From positions 8,536,001 to 8,600,000 of the forward strand of contig NC_135365.1 of NCBI RefSeq assembly GCF_051622035.1: a stretch of 64,000 nt of DNA, given 5' to 3'. Origin of the DNA: Arctopsyche grandis. Its lineage: Eukaryota > Arthropoda > Insecta > Trichoptera > Hydropsychidae. The position numbers were made by a program, and so were the translations under genes. This document shows positions 42,521-56,174 of this stretch, piece by piece (within the stretch, counting starts at the first letter, position 1; every line of letters begins with the position of its first letter). Under the pieces are notes generated by a model. That model was given only the letters and a program-made list of their open reading frames with translations. It searched no databases and was not told the DNA's origin.

Positions 42521-45454
42521 ATATATACAAAGAACTTTTCGAGTACAAACATGGCAAGGGAATCGGCTCTCGAAACGATTCCCCCATAACAAATCTATTC
42601 ATACTATACAACAGTACATATCAAGTAGACCCGGTTATCTTAGGCCACTGTGGAAATATTCACACATGACGTGACGTCATAGTGGCGAGTGCACCAGTAC
42701 TAACGAAAGTGTTGCCATGCGTATATGAATGTTTTCGGACACATCATATTGTGACTAGATGATACGATTCAAGTAATATTGTGCTTTATCATCGCGCTCT
42801 GTAATGTGCATACATATACATATGTAAGCTGATTTTGCCTTTCACTCGTTTAAAACTAGCACGAGCGTGCCGAAAGCGGTCGGTGCTGTATAGTATGAAA
42901 ATAAGTAGTCTTTTCCGTGCAGAGTTATTGAAGTGCAGTGCTGGATAACATGGATGGTAAAAAATATGTTATATAATAAAAAAATTACATTTTTAAGATG
43001 GGTTTCTTATGTAGACATAACTACGCAGAGAGAGTGTACTGTATATTGGATTTTTCACCAACCATCTCTTTACCAAAGTGGTTGTCGTAGAGAAATTTTA
43101 CAATAATAGAAGTGGCTTTAGGCGTCATATTATTGTCAAGTGACGATTATCCACAGACAATCCTAAATAATTTTAGCATCAGTCGTATTTGATGCTTGGT
43201 GCTCAACGTATGTCCGATAAAAACTTCTCTGTTTGTTTATATATATTACTCGCAAGATGGACAAGCATCGGTAAAAATTGAACAATGCATTCAAAAACAC
43301 ACAATAAACAACATGGGATACATTTTTATAAGTAAATTGATCCGCTTGTATTCCGTGCGTTGTAGCGTATTTATAGAGACGTACCGCGTAATATTGATAA
43401 CAATTATTTATTCGTAAGGGCCCTTCTATTATTATTACATTTCTCTGTAACTGCGTTTAGATGCTTTTATAAGTACAAAAGTGTAGATTGAATTTACGGC
43501 TCAACAGTTGTTTCAATATATTATATTACAGGTATAGTCAGGAAAGTAAGTATGTACATAGATATGCATACCTACAGTGCTTCATGTGTGAATGTCCATC
43601 TGATCAAAATCCGACAAGCGAATATAAAATGACCCGTCGACAAAGAAACGGCTCGACACGACAATTTATCGAAGGGGATCCGAGTGGGTGGGGGAGGGAG
43701 ATTCTGGATGAATAAGTAATGGTCCGGTGTACTCCGAATGGATGAATCGATCGATCAGCTCGACCGAGATATTCATTTATTCACTGGATCGGATGTCCAC
43801 GTTGCAGCAGCTGGGGTGTTGTTGCTTTCAGCCGTTTCAGACGTGTACATTTTGCTGTGTGGTGAAAGTTGTCGATTGATGTCGTGGATAAAGAGATTCT
43901 GTCCCTTCCCTCCTTCTCTCTGTCGTGGGTTGAGAAATGGATTAATTCTGTGCTCGTGATCGATCTGCTCCAAAAGTTATGGGTGCACTGTTTCTGTGGT
44001 GTTTGGTATACGCGAGGAATTTGTTGAAGGAATTGGCAGTTGTATGCTCAGTCTGATTAGAAGTCTTGGCTACAAGGTTTGTATTGTAGAAGTCGATGAA
44101 CTGTTTTCTGATTTCATTGGCTTGTTTCAAGCATTCATATTGATACCTCTAGTACGCTTTCGATTGTCAAATTTTGAAGATTTTATCTACATATGTAACA
44201 ACTATGTAGTGTTGTGGCAGTTAATTTGAACGGGTGGCTTCGGAAAGGAATTGATAAACGAATAAAAATAAATAAAAATAATATATTTACGTATGAAATG
44301 ATATAAAGGCCACCCAAGGCTTTACGTAATATGTTTAATTACATTAACTTAGCCGGGATCATAAATAATTTGAAAACTTATAAAATTTGCTGAATGTGAT
44401 TTTTTTTATATAATTTATTTTATGGCATAAATCGGTTTTTATTTAAAAAAATTATAATAATTTTATTTGGACTGCTGCGATAGTTGAATGTTATCTATCG
44501 TAAAAATTTCATATAAAGAAGGTTTTTGTATGCTTTGAAAAAGTTGTATAAAAAAATGTGTTTTTGAGGAAAATTACAGGCGTTAATATTTATATAATAC
44601 ATACATACGTATTTAAAGGGTAAATATTTTTGTCAATCTCATAACTCTTGAGTATTTTTTATTGGTGTGAAAATATTTACCAAAGTGATTCTAGTACACG
44701 GTTTCTTTATTTAAACTTAAATTAGGGTTAAAACTTTTTTTCATTCGTTGTAAGTATGCAAAATAATCTCCAGATGTAATAAAGGAATATTTCCTATCTA
44801 CGTAAATACTTTCAAGATTCCGATTTCTCGTGTTGGGACTTTAAATAGAATTCGTGGCATTGTTGTTGAAAATTCCCGAGGTATTTCTAGATTCGAATAT
44901 CCGAGTTGTATAAAATTGTTCTTTAATTTCAATGCGCATTCTTCAATTTCAATGCGATAATTAAATTAAAATTTCCTCTTATGTACCGAAAAAAAAATTA
45001 ATTGACTTTTTTCGGTTATTTCGTTATTTGTAAGCTTTTAACGTGACGCAAAACGTAAATTTGTTTTTGGGGGATTTTCTTTGTTTTCTTTTTTTGTTCA
45101 AGGTAAAAAATTTACTGTGATTCACTTTTCAATTAGGATTAACTTTTAATTACTTGTTTACATTGAATTTCGAATGAGTACTTGCTCCATTATGTTGAAA
45201 TTGCAAAAACGGGTATTGAAAATTTACAAAAAATAATTGGAAGCTACTCAATTTCAAAGTTATGTTATACCCAATAATATGTACCTACATACATATATAA
45301 AATACATTTATGTATTACAATTCATTTATGTATTTTTTTGTACAAGGACACGGTGAATCCCATATTTGAAGAAATCTAGGAGACCCCCCGCAGCGGGTAG
45401 CCAAGCACACGGCGTGCCGTTCTTCCCTGTGTGATTGCGCCCATACTCGTGCTC
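42521..45454. other. Gene-free interval with a less AT-rich island
   Basis: Mostly AT-rich. 43600-44060 is less AT-rich and non-repetitive (GACCCGTCGACAAAGAAACG, GTCCACGTTGCAGCAGCTGG) without a long convincing frame; candidate regulatory element or undetected exon. Confidence 0.4.
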
Positions 45455-45651
45455 GCACGCGGACGGCTAGGCGAGCGTGCGGGGATGGAATAAAGGGCAG
45501 CACAGGGGGTGGCGTGGGGGGGGGGGGAGTTGTAAATTGACCGCAAGGGTTGTGTATGTTGATACTGGTAGTGACAATAGCCTCGGTTGTGGTTCATGTA
45601 TCAATTCCTTTCCAAAACCACCCATTGAAATATCAACAGACACAACTCTAG
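45455..45651 (+). mobile_element. Degraded copy of the 39607-40041 Helitron family
   Basis: Shares GACGGCTAGGCGAGCGTG, GTGCGGGGATGGAAT, TCCAAAACCACC and a damaged hairpin (CCCATTGAAATATCAACAGA), then CTAG at 45648-45651. Has a G run of about 13 at 45517. Confidence 0.65.
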
Positions 45652-48560
45652 AAATATATGTATGTAATAATCAAAGATCGGCGTTGGGACGATGCTTTTT
45701 GCAAAAAAAAAATGGTATTACTATTGTCAACCGTGCTTTTTATTTGTTCTCCTGCTTTGTACATAAATGGAACGTTCTATTGTTATTATATTTTATGAGC
45801 ACCCAACCAATGCTGAAGACTAATTATAATACAATGCCAGGAATTCGTAGCATCATGTAATTTTTGAGATCTTTTGTATGTACATACACGTATGTATGTA
45901 CATACATATGTACATTGAGTCGATGCATCCAAAAAAAGCAGTGACCTCTCGTAAATGAGTACGAATTGAAAAATAAATAGAATAAAATAGGCATAAATAA
46001 ATAATATGCTCTATTTGAAAGTATAATATGAAGAAGAGCGAGTCAATATGATAAAGAGAGAGATGGATGTTTCGTGTTTGAACGCATAAATTGTATTGTC
46101 GTGTTTTTAAAATGGGTCGCTTTTGTTTGTTCTGACGAGCAGCGTATCATCAATAACGAAAACCGGTAGGAATTCGTAACAAATGGAATTGTATGCATAA
46201 TGTGTACACATAATAAATTATATACATATGTATACAAGTACACGGGCACGTGTATACTTATGACAAAATTGTTGGCTACCACTTGAATACATACATACAT
46301 ACATCAATGCGTGCGTGTTATCTAATTCTAAACGCTTTTCGTTCGGAATGAATGCATTGAACCTTGTGCATGTAGAGATAGCTTATTTATATTGAACATG
46401 ATTGATTCTAATTAGAAACGAAATATATGACAGTTCAGTTTTGATCGTTACAATGCATATTGCATGACATTTAGCGTCTGTCTATGTAATGGCAGACTTG
46501 TACCGCAAGATGTTTGGTGTTTTTCAGCGACGAACCAAAGTCAGTTTGTCTGTCAAAAGTGTTTATAGCACGGTACAATCGGTCAGATGATTTTTTTACG
46601 AACGGTTCTTTAATCTGGATTTGTTCCAATTAAGCGCAGGCTACATAACATCCCCATAGTAGTGCTAACGAGCACTGCGATATTTATTAAATTGTGTACG
46701 TTTATAATATTTGTTAATGTTATTTAAAAAGAATGTACTAAAATTACTTCTTTAGTGGATTATTATAGATTTGACGTCATGTTTTAATGATTTTTATGAA
46801 ATTGAAATTAGTTGATTATTGCAGTATTGTGACGGTTAGTAAAGTTTGAAAAATTAACTCAACCCTAAATTATGTAAATAAAATGATGGATATAATCCGA
46901 TTTCTCACAACTTCCTGCTCAAATGCTTTAGTTTGAAACTCTGGTTTTACACAAATATTTAAATTTGATTTTTAGATTTTGCTTTTTATTGATCACAGCA
47001 GATCGTGTTTAGAAATTAGGGATGCATTTGGTTTGTGTGTGTTTTTTTTAATTTAATTTAATTTTTAATGCATGATTTCATATTTTGAATATTTATTTTT
47101 GGGGATGTTATGTAATAGTTTCGACGCATGATTTTTGATTTTTAAATGCTTTTTATTGTTCATATATTATATTTAAAATACATCTTAAGTTTTTTCTAAT
47201 AACTTCTGATCCAGTGATCATTGTAAATATTACAGCTTATTTTTCTTGTTAGTTTTTATAAATAGTTCGGCCTATTCACATGGTTTTGAGATGGTTTTCA
47301 CTAACTTAATCATTCAATTATATCTTACGATTGAATACTTATGAAAGTCATAATGAACTTCACTGTTCTATGGGGTCCACAGATTAAGTGATTTGTCTCC
47401 CGTAGAGTCTGGTGCCTGCAATATTTGTACCATAGCTAGCAATTTTTACAACGCCAAATTGCCTATCTTTAATAGCGAATAGTATATACAGCATAATAGA
47501 AAAAAATCAAAAACCTATTCATAACTAATAACAAGTAACGAACTTATCAAATTTGACCTGTTTTTATATTTTGACAATTGAATCGATATCGTATTAAATA
47601 TTCATATTAAAACACAAAAAAAATATTCTCCACTAAAATCCTCTTACTTTAGTGTTTTAACTCAAGACTCATGTTAAATGTATGTACATAAGTAGCATGG
47701 AAATTTATGATTTTCAAAGTAATATAATATGCCTATACGGATGTGTATAAAGTTATTTGTAATTTAATACAGAAGGAAGCATATTTGACGTGTATGATAA
47801 TCCAATAAGCTCAAAACGTGGTATTGTAAGCCCTTATAGAACTGACGCGAACATTTGAAAGTGGGTTTCGCAGATATTCAATAAATCCCAAATAAATTTA
47901 TATTTCTTGCGAGAGTTGAGAGATAATGTAAGTCGTTATGATGATAAAAATATTCATAAATATCGTATTGGAAACGTGTTGTTCGTAGCGAACGCGATCA
48001 ATAAATAACGTACGTGTCAAATTTCCGATCAGATTTAAATATTTTCCCTATAAATTTCATGACAGTAAAATTCGCATTCCTATTGTTTTTTACGCTTCAC
48101 GGAAATAAAAATAATATTAAAAAAAATAAAATACGTACAACCTTTTTATCGATTGTAATATTTCACGAAAATTATTTGGATTGATCGGATTTCAGATAGT
48201 ATGCTAGGTCAAAATGCTGAACCGTGACATTTAAGTGTTCCTTGTTCTTGGTCGAAATGCCCGAGTATGTGAAATCGACTGTCATAAATTTAAGCATTTA
48301 ACTGTAAAAAGGTTGAATTTTTCGGATAATCAAGATTTAATCTCGAATACACTCCATTATTTAATCATTATATTTATTACTTATTCGTTAAATGTATCAG
48401 CGTGCGTTACTGGTTGTAATAAATCCAAATATAGGAAGTACTATGAAGCGTGCTAGTTACTAGCATAAGTAAATTAACGTATACAAACTTATGAATATCG
48501 TTTCAAATTAGCTACTTACAAAAACCATATGAATTAGTTACATCATCATTTTCGATCATA
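45652..48560. other. AT-rich gene-free interval
   Basis: 47130-47560 shares blocks with 56508-57130. Otherwise short CATA repeats; no coding signal. Confidence 0.4.
47130..47560 (+). repeat. Dispersed repeat related to 56508-57130
   Basis: Shared blocks: ATTTTTAAATGCTTTTTAT, CATAGCTAGCAATTTTTAC (CGTAGCTAGCAATTTTTACT in the partner) and ACAGCATAATAGAAAAA. Block order differs between copies, suggesting a tandem or rearranged repeat. Confidence 0.55.
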
Positions 48561-48951
48561 AGCCAACAGCATGGCTCGGTGGTTGCGTTGATGTTAAGCA
48601 GCGAGAGATCGCGTGGTTGGATCCCTTCTGCTGGCCTAGATTGAAAGTAATTTATTCTGAGTATAATCTTAATGCTGCTGGTCAGACTTGGATATTTGTG
48701 ATTCAAGTCGATCGTTTCCTATCATAGTTTGGCAATTTATCTGATTTTATTGTTGAAGCGGTTCCCCTTGGCAAAAACCATCATATCCAATATGTCACCA
48801 CTATTTGAATATGATCTCAAAAATTTATTATCTATAACATAGATGTCTCGCTAATATGGTATTTGTATGTATTATGCTTATATGTCTGGTCACAGTGACG
48901 CGTTAGAGTATTATGTAATTTCACTGTAGCTAATATGTAAATAAATAAATA
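48561..48951 (+). mobile_element. tRNA-derived SINE (S1), full length (about 390 bp)
   Basis: CAACAGCATGGCTCGGTGG head, body as in other copies, then a tail with stem ACAGTGA (48892-48898) / TCACTGT (48921-48927) and (TAAA)n. The loop and following bases resemble the 3' end of the LINE family at 35.8 and 63.8 kb. Confidence 0.88.
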
Positions 48952-50667
48952 ATATAAATAGTTGTAAAATATAATACAATTGTGAAATATATGAAAAACT
49001 GTATATGAGTTTAAGTTAAGTAGACTTAATTTGTTTCTATACCATTTGACCAAAGTAAACCCTTAAGGAATATGTTTGAAAGACATTTCACATTACTTTC
49101 CGCTATGAAGCGCATTCATATGGCATTTACTAGAAAAAATCATACCTCCAGATATAATGTGTGAATACACCTTCCAGCTAGTTACTTGCCCAATGCGTGT
49201 GAATAAGTCACATACAAAACTCGCACGTTGTTTTTGATCATGCGAACTTTAGTTTTGTTAAGTCGATTTGATTTGCCAGTTAATTTGACCCTCAACATGA
49301 AGCCATCCCATCTTTATGGAATAAGTTTGAAAGATATTTCGTACTAAGAAAAGGTTGTCCCGTTATATTGCAGTAAATTAAGCACATATATGTACATACA
49401 TACTTACATATAGACAGTTTTAGATAGTAGCTTGCACGAGTGGGCGAGTAGCTTACAATAATTTTTTTAAAATAAAAAAAAATCACAATCAATAGAAAAA
49501 ACATCTGACTATTGATTCCAATACTTACATACTTTGAGCACATCAATACTAGATTTTGAGTTAAAGACCGCAAAAGTCAAAAAACTAAATCGCGCATTTT
49601 TTTAAACACTCATATCTCGTAAACGATCACTAACCAACAAAAATCATTATCATATTCAAATTCAGTGAGTCAAATTTAGTAAAGATTGGTTAGTCTCCAC
49701 TCTGGTAATGTTTTTTGTTGCTCAGTGTAATTGAATATTCTTTGATCTGTAATTGAAATACGTTGGTTAAATTTCTCATTGAATATAATAGAAGGGCTAT
49801 TATTTTTTTGTTATATACATATACATTTATACATATGTATACATAAGTAAATCTTTTATTCGCAATAAAATTGGCACGCTTCTGACTGCGACGTCTGAAT
49901 TATAATTAATTTTCGAAATAAATAAAAATCCTACGAGGCTTTCGCTTTTGAAGAGGTCTGTTCAAAATTCAAGGCTGTCCGAAAAAGCTCCTTTCTTTGA
50001 ATTAAGGGCTTTAGGTGTGAAGACGGCGACGTCCGCAAGCCCACTCCGAACGGTAAATATTGGCTCGAACGGATGTCGTGTTTGCTTCCATTAGTTGCGT
50101 ACACAGGCCCATTGTAATTACTAAGGCCCAGACCCCAAAATGCGACTCGGACACGAAAAGGTTAACGCGAGCTCGGGGAGTTGACGTGCGTGAGCGCTCG
50201 CCAATCTGCAGAGTTTCACCTTTGGCAGCCTGTCAATCTTCGACAATGGATGCAAAATCGATTTAAATTGCGTGGGACCAACACTCGACTTTCTCGCGTT
50301 TATATCCGAGTTGCAATATCTGGAAATGTCGGTGAGTAAATAAATAAAACAGCGTCAAAGGAAGGCGGTTGCATGTGTGAACGCGAGCGTCTGGGCTTAA
50401 ACGCTTCTAAACAGGGGTGTGCAGTACATATTTAAAAAAAAAAATCACGTCTCTAAATCCGACTCCGACTCAAATTCGACTTGTCACACATCGAGCCAAT
50501 TTTCGCATATCCCTGGAGTACTAATAAAATGTGACATATATACATACTATGTATAGTGGAAATCATAAATTATATTTTATTTATGAATACATGAATACAT
50601 GGATCTTTCAAATATCATGCCAAATAAGTCTATTTTATTTATTTATGTCTGATTTATCTATTTATTT
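48952..50667. other. Gene-free interval with a GC-richer island
   Basis: 49975-50345 is clearly less AT-rich. A frame open from 50194 to 50331 (46 codons) ends precisely at a strong donor-like TCG|GTGAGT. No protein family recognised. 50440-50520 carries a fragment of the GACTCCGACTC repeat. Confidence 0.4.
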
Positions 50668-50815
50668 GTGACTCCAAGTCGACCGTTTCCTATCAGAGTT
50701 TGCCAATTTATCTGATTTCATTGTTGAAACGGTTCCTCTATCAAATTGGCAAAAATTTTCCTACTCGCTATGTCACAAATATTTGAATTTGATTTATGTA
50801 CAATATGTAAAAAAT
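50668..50815 (+). mobile_element. 5'-truncated SINE (S1)
   Basis: Only the body (GTGACTCCAAGTCGACCGTT, GCCAATTTATCTGATTTCAT) and part of the tail remain. Confidence 0.75.
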
Positions 50816-50866
50816 TATGTACATTTCTATATCAATATATGGCTCTATGGATTAATTCATTAATCC

Positions 50867-51114
50867 CTATTGGTGTCACCCTATTTTTGGAACAACGGTT
50901 TTCCAATTTAAAAAAAAAAATATTTTGAAAATATACATACATTTTTTTTCGTCCAAGCCACTATTACATGAAAGTTCATTAAATTTATAAGATTTGTATA
51001 CTTTTTGACAAAAATTATGTGAACTTTTAGATTAAATAACGGGTTTCCGGTAACTTTTGATTTTTAACAACGGGTTTCCGGAAACTCATGGAAACCATTA
51101 GGGTGACACCACTG
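50867..51114. mobile_element. hAT-type MITE (about 248 bp)
   Basis: Inverted ends (C)TATTGGTGTCACCCTA and TAGGGTGACACCACTG, with inner CCGGTAAC/CCGGAAAC blocks. CATTAATCC flanks both sides (50858-50866; 51115-51123), an 8-9 bp duplication. No ORF. Confidence 0.72.
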
Positions 51115-51284
51115 CATTAATCCATCAATTGTTAATTTCGTGTTCTTCAGCCTCTCGAAATACAGCGATTTATGTAATAAAAAAAGGTTAATTGTCTAGG
51201 AAGGCGCATTGGGGTTTACCTGTTAGGCCTTCCTCGTAAAAATAGAATAAATTTATAAATCATTCATTCATTCATTCCCCAATT

Positions 51285-52915
51285 TATGGAAATGCTCTAA
51301 AGTAACTCCTATTCATAAGAAGGACGATAAATCTTGTGTAAGGAACTACAGACCAATAACTATCTTGTCAGCGCCAGCCAAAATGTTTGAGGTAATATTA
51401 CACAGATACATTTTTAATCACTTTCAAAATACGCTCATTGATCAGCAGCATGGCTTTCGTCCGGCCAGATCAGCTATTACCAATTTGTTATGTTTCTCTA
51501 GTGACATAACCAGCACTTTGGATTGTAATAATCAAATGGATGTAATATATACTGATTTTGAGAAGGCGTTTGATAAAGTTGATCATAAAATTTTAGTTAG
51601 TAAATTAAGTTTTATTGGATTTACTTATAATCTTGTTAGTCTTTTTATTTCTTATTTACAGGATCGACGTCAATTCGTTAAGTTTGGGAGTTGCTTTTCT
51701 TATGAGTATGTTGCCACTACTGGGATTCCACAAAGATCAAATCTTGGCCCTTTATTATTCCTAATATTTATCAACGATATTCAATCTTCTATTCACCATT
51801 CTAAATTTTTATTATATGCGGATGACTTAAAAATCTATAAGAGAATAATTGATTTACCTGACGCTCTTTATTTGCAAGAGGATTTGAATTCTATTTATGA
51901 ATGGGCTAATGTTAATAAACTTCCCTTCAATATCCTGAAGTGTCGGGTCATTTCTTACTCTCGTTCTCGTTCTCCTATTAAATATCCGTATAAATTTCAT
52001 GATTCTCTTCTTCAGAGAGAATTATTTATATCTGATCTGGGAATAGTCTTCGAAAATAGTTGGAGTTTCAACATTCACATTGAGAATATCTGTGATAGGG
52101 CAACAAAAATCCTTGGATTCGTAATCCGTAATTCGTCCGAACTAGGGCTCACTGCCATTCGTCTCTTATATTGTACATTAGTTCGCAGTGTGCTCGAGTT
52201 TGGCTCCATTATATGGTCTCCCTATCAACTTCGTTACTCTCTAATGTTGGAACGAGTCCAAAGGAAATTCCTTAGATTTTTATATCTGAAGACATTTGGA
52301 TTTTATCCATATCTGTTCCCTAGTGCCTTTGTCTTGGGATCTTTGGGTTTCAACTCCCTGGCAAAGAGAAGAGATTTATTTCTTGGGAAACATTTCGTAA
52401 AATTACTTAGAGGAGAGATTCACAATCCCACTATCCTGGAGAAACTAAAATTCTGGGCCCCGGAAAATCGTAGAGTTTTAAGAAAACATGATATATTTTT
52501 GCCAATTAGGGCTAAATCAAACGTGCTCATGAACTCCCCCCTCTCGAGAGCTGTTCGACTCCTTAACTTACTGGCACATTACTTGGACCTATTCGATGCC
52601 AGTTATGTTGAGTTGGTGGAACACATCCTAAATAGCACGATATAAATTTTTCAATCTTATTTCTTTGTTTTTATTTTGTGTACATATTTTTTACTTGATT
52701 TTTATTATTTTTTTATGATGTTTTTTTTATTTATGATTTTTATTATTTTTTTATGTTTTTTTTATTTATGATTTTTATTATTTTTTTATGATGTTTTTTT
52801 TGTAATTTTTATGATTTTTATTATTTGTATTATAATCACATTGACGCTTTGGGGCAACCTGTCAAGTCTCTGTGGTATTGATTTTTTTAAATAAAATAAA
52901 TAAATAAAAATAAAG
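51285..52915 (+). mobile_element. 5'-truncated Jockey-superfamily LINE with open RT frame
   Basis: An RT frame opens upstream of the ATG at 51365 (KVTPIHKKDD, NYRPITIL) and continues to 52645: QQHGFRPARSAITNLL, DVIYTDFEKAFDKVDHKIL, FLLYADDLKIY (YADD intact), SVLEFGSIIWSPY. The usual PQGS motif is PQRS (Gly to Arg), probably damaging. ORF1, endonuclease and the RT N-terminus are absent. 3'UTR has three TTTTTATTATTTTTTTATG repeats and a (TAAA)n tail to 52915. A (ATTC)n tract marks the truncated 5' side; 51140-51260 may be another element's 3' end. Confidence 0.9.
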
Positions 52916-52984
52916 CCAAGTCTAATGTATAGATTTCCATATTAAAAAAATCAGCCTGGATAAAGCCGAGTACTTTTCTCGTGA

Positions 52985-53755
52985 ATTAAATCGGAGTTGG
53001 AGTCACTCGGATTTTTAACGACTTCGGCTTCAACTCTAGTCAAAATGCTGCGACTCCATGACTCCGACTCTACAGCTCAGATTTTTTTATTATTTATAAA
53101 TACATACAGGATGCTAATAAAATGTACGCAATTTGCGTAGCAGATCTGTCAAATATCAGACCTCTCCTCAATTTGACCTAAACATGAGAAAAGATTAAAA
53201 AACTGCATCCCAGATCCCATACATTGGGTATTGGTGAGTCACTTTTAGTTAGATTGTAATGGCGGCTTAAATTTGAGTGGCTGGGAGCCACTCAACTGTA
53301 CTATTTGTTGTAAATGTAAATAAATGTAACTGACTATTAGATTGTAAATGCGATTTAAATCGGAGTGGAAGCCACTCAATTTTTTTAAAGACTTCGCTTC
53401 AACTTCAGTTAAAAAGTTGCGACTCCACAACTCTGATTTTTTATATAATACATACATAAATTAAACTAATAAAATATGCACATTTGGCGTAATAGATCTA
53501 TTACATGTCAAGCTTTTCTTCAATTTGACCTACATACATATGTACATAAATATGAGAAAAAAGCTAAAATTCTCACTGCATACTTCGGGTAATGTTGAGT
53601 TACTCTTATATACATATACGATACATACATATGTAGTTGGTAATTCAATATTCATATATGTATGTATGTACATTGTTAAGCGAAAAGATAAATGCGAAAT
53701 CGCAGTCGGAAAAGCCATTACTCAACGATTCCGACTCCAACTCCACAGCCCTGCC
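52985..53755 (-). repeat. Tandem array, about 2.5 units of 340-360 bp (GACTCC family)
   Basis: Each unit has a GGAGT.GGAGTCACTC / CGACTCCATGACTCCGACTC block, then ATAAAATGT...GCACATTTGGCG, then TCAAATTTGACCTA...ATGAGAAAA, then a CATACATA stretch. Units start near 52985, 53350 and 53695. The same unit in the opposite orientation forms the array at 61029-62190. Confidence 0.75.
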
Positions 53756-56174
53756 TCTATGTAGTATCATAGCTAAAGCACGTATTTTTTTAAATCTCTG
53801 ATGTTGATTATATTTGCTTTATTTCTATTTTCAGAAGGTTTTTGTAAATATGTACATTTTTTTCTATCGAAGTGTTTCCATATTAATTTTCGACTGTGTT
53901 TGAAAAAGTGTAAAACTACAACAATAAAATTAATAAACCAAAATATTTTGTTTTGCATGTTAAAATGAAGGATTCGTAGAATAATTTTATGTTTTTTTAA
54001 ATTTGAAATAATGTTTGATAAAATTTTATTATGAAAATTGCGCTTTACGTTCGCAGTCATAACTTTGTGTTGCCGTGCAGAATGCTAGTGCCAGCTTCAG
54101 TTTTTCGACTTAAAATTTGAAATTTGTTTGCTCATGTGTATATTATAACTCATTTTTTAGACCGTTTGCTCAAACTGCACAGTTTGTACAGTTTGGTGCC
54201 CTTTTGGTGCGTTCTTTGCATGACAAATAGCGAGAGTAAATTATGAACACAGCTGATGCTAGGCAATGAAAGGTTGCAATAACTCTACACGTTTCTTAGA
54301 ATGTAAATATCTACATATGTATAATATGTTACAAATTAAAATAAATAAGTTATTTTTTTACTGGAATTCATACGCACTGAACGAGGCGAAACTGGATTCA
54401 AAATATATAATCAAAAAGTTATTTTTATGCTTAGAGTCGTTCGAGTTAGGTGCATAATTTATTGGCGCTTCGTGAGTTCCGAATATGACTTATAAATTAA
54501 TAACTCGTTTAATTGTATCGTAAAAAAGGTGAGCTAGTCGCATCGTCGCCATTTTTACAACAGCGTCACGAAAAAACATAATAATATACATATTTTATGA
54601 CTATAACTGAAGTTAGAATCATTCGAAGATTGCGTTTATCTTCGTCATAGTACAGGCGGGTCGAAATTAATCACCTTACTTTGAACGTCTATAACTTTTT
54701 TACTGTTCAATAAAATGCTGAATTTTTAGTTGTGTAAAATAAAAAAAAGCTCTAATTTTACAAAATATAAAACTCTTAATATTAAAATTATATTTAATCG
54801 TATAATTTTTATTATGGCGTACTTACAATACTAACAAAGTTGAACCATTTCATTATTAAAGTAATTTTAATCAATAGCTTATTTAATTATTATTAAAATA
54901 CTAAGAATATATTTATTTATTTTAAATACCAGTAGCATAAACATATTTAATCTGAATACATACATATGTATACCTATATGTGTATATTAGTATTGATTCC
55001 TATTGCATATACAAAATATGTAACAATATAATTTATGTAACATTTTCAGTTAATTTGAATAAAATATATTTTTTAATATAACAATTATTAAAAAGGCAAA
55101 GCCTTTTATTTTACAGACACAAGCAAAAAGCAGAAAAATGTTCAAATTAAATAAATAGAAATTTATAATAAGGTGATTCATTTTGGCCCATCCGGATTAC
55201 TTTTTATTTGCGTTTCGTCTCGAAATAATCAATTTAAACATCAATTTCATATTAAAACGATAAAAACATGAATGTTTTAAATTAATGCATTTTTTTATCT
55301 AGAACATCTACATATCATATTGAAAAAAAAGATATAAAACGTAAAAATAAATTATACATCTCCGGACATTTTATAACTTAATTTATATCACAGTAAAACA
55401 ACAGTTATTTTGTCACGAATGCTTTAATATATTTTAGAATATAAGAATTTAATAAAAGTTTTCAAAGTTTTCAATGTAATATACATGTAGAAAAAAATAA
55501 AACATCACAAATTTAACAAAATTACAGCTATTCAAAATAGGGTGATATATTTGGCCCACTCAATTTGAATCATTCCGAACAACGGCAATTCAAACACAAA
55601 GCGTACATCAATACCTTCGTAATTACGATTTAGAAATCATCATCGATCATCATGCGATGGTTTCGTATCAATTTTAGGCCACTGCGCTACGTGGTCGTCG
55701 TTTTTCCACAAAGGTAAAGTTTCGGTCTGGCGCGTTGATTGACTCCGCACAACACCTGCCCGACGATACCTACGTAAAATGTAGATACAATAGGTCGGTC
55801 GACCTAATAGTCCAATAAACAGATGTCTGCAATCATTTCCCACTCCGTTTCAATTTTTAATGGGGAAATAAACTTAATTGGGCCTCGGCGAGAGCACACA
55901 TGAGTGGTTTCCCCCCACACCCCCGAATACCCCACACGAAAACCCGCCGGGTTCTAAAATTTTAATTAATTTCTCGGCGCGACTAAATAACTTTTCGAAA
56001 AACTTTTCCACTCTCGAGATGTTTCACGTAGCGGTTAAATTAAAATTTATATAGGGTGTTCCGAGCAAGACGTGCATAACTTCAAGAGGTCAACTGTGAA
56101 TAGAGGCGGTCAATAGTAGACGTTGCGCAAATTATTCTGCAAACTATCTGATGGTGCCTGTAGATGTACATATA
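53756..56174. other. Gene-free interval with a less AT-rich block
   Basis: AT-rich to 55600. 55640-56060 is unique-looking and less AT-rich, with a C-rich patch at 55910-55945 and CCGCCGGGTTCTAAAATTTT. Candidate regulatory DNA; no frame supported. Confidence 0.4.

Noticed and set aside
48561..48640. tRNA gene
   Set aside because: A- and B-box-like motifs are present but the cloverleaf is not, and the sequence recurs as a dispersed SINE.
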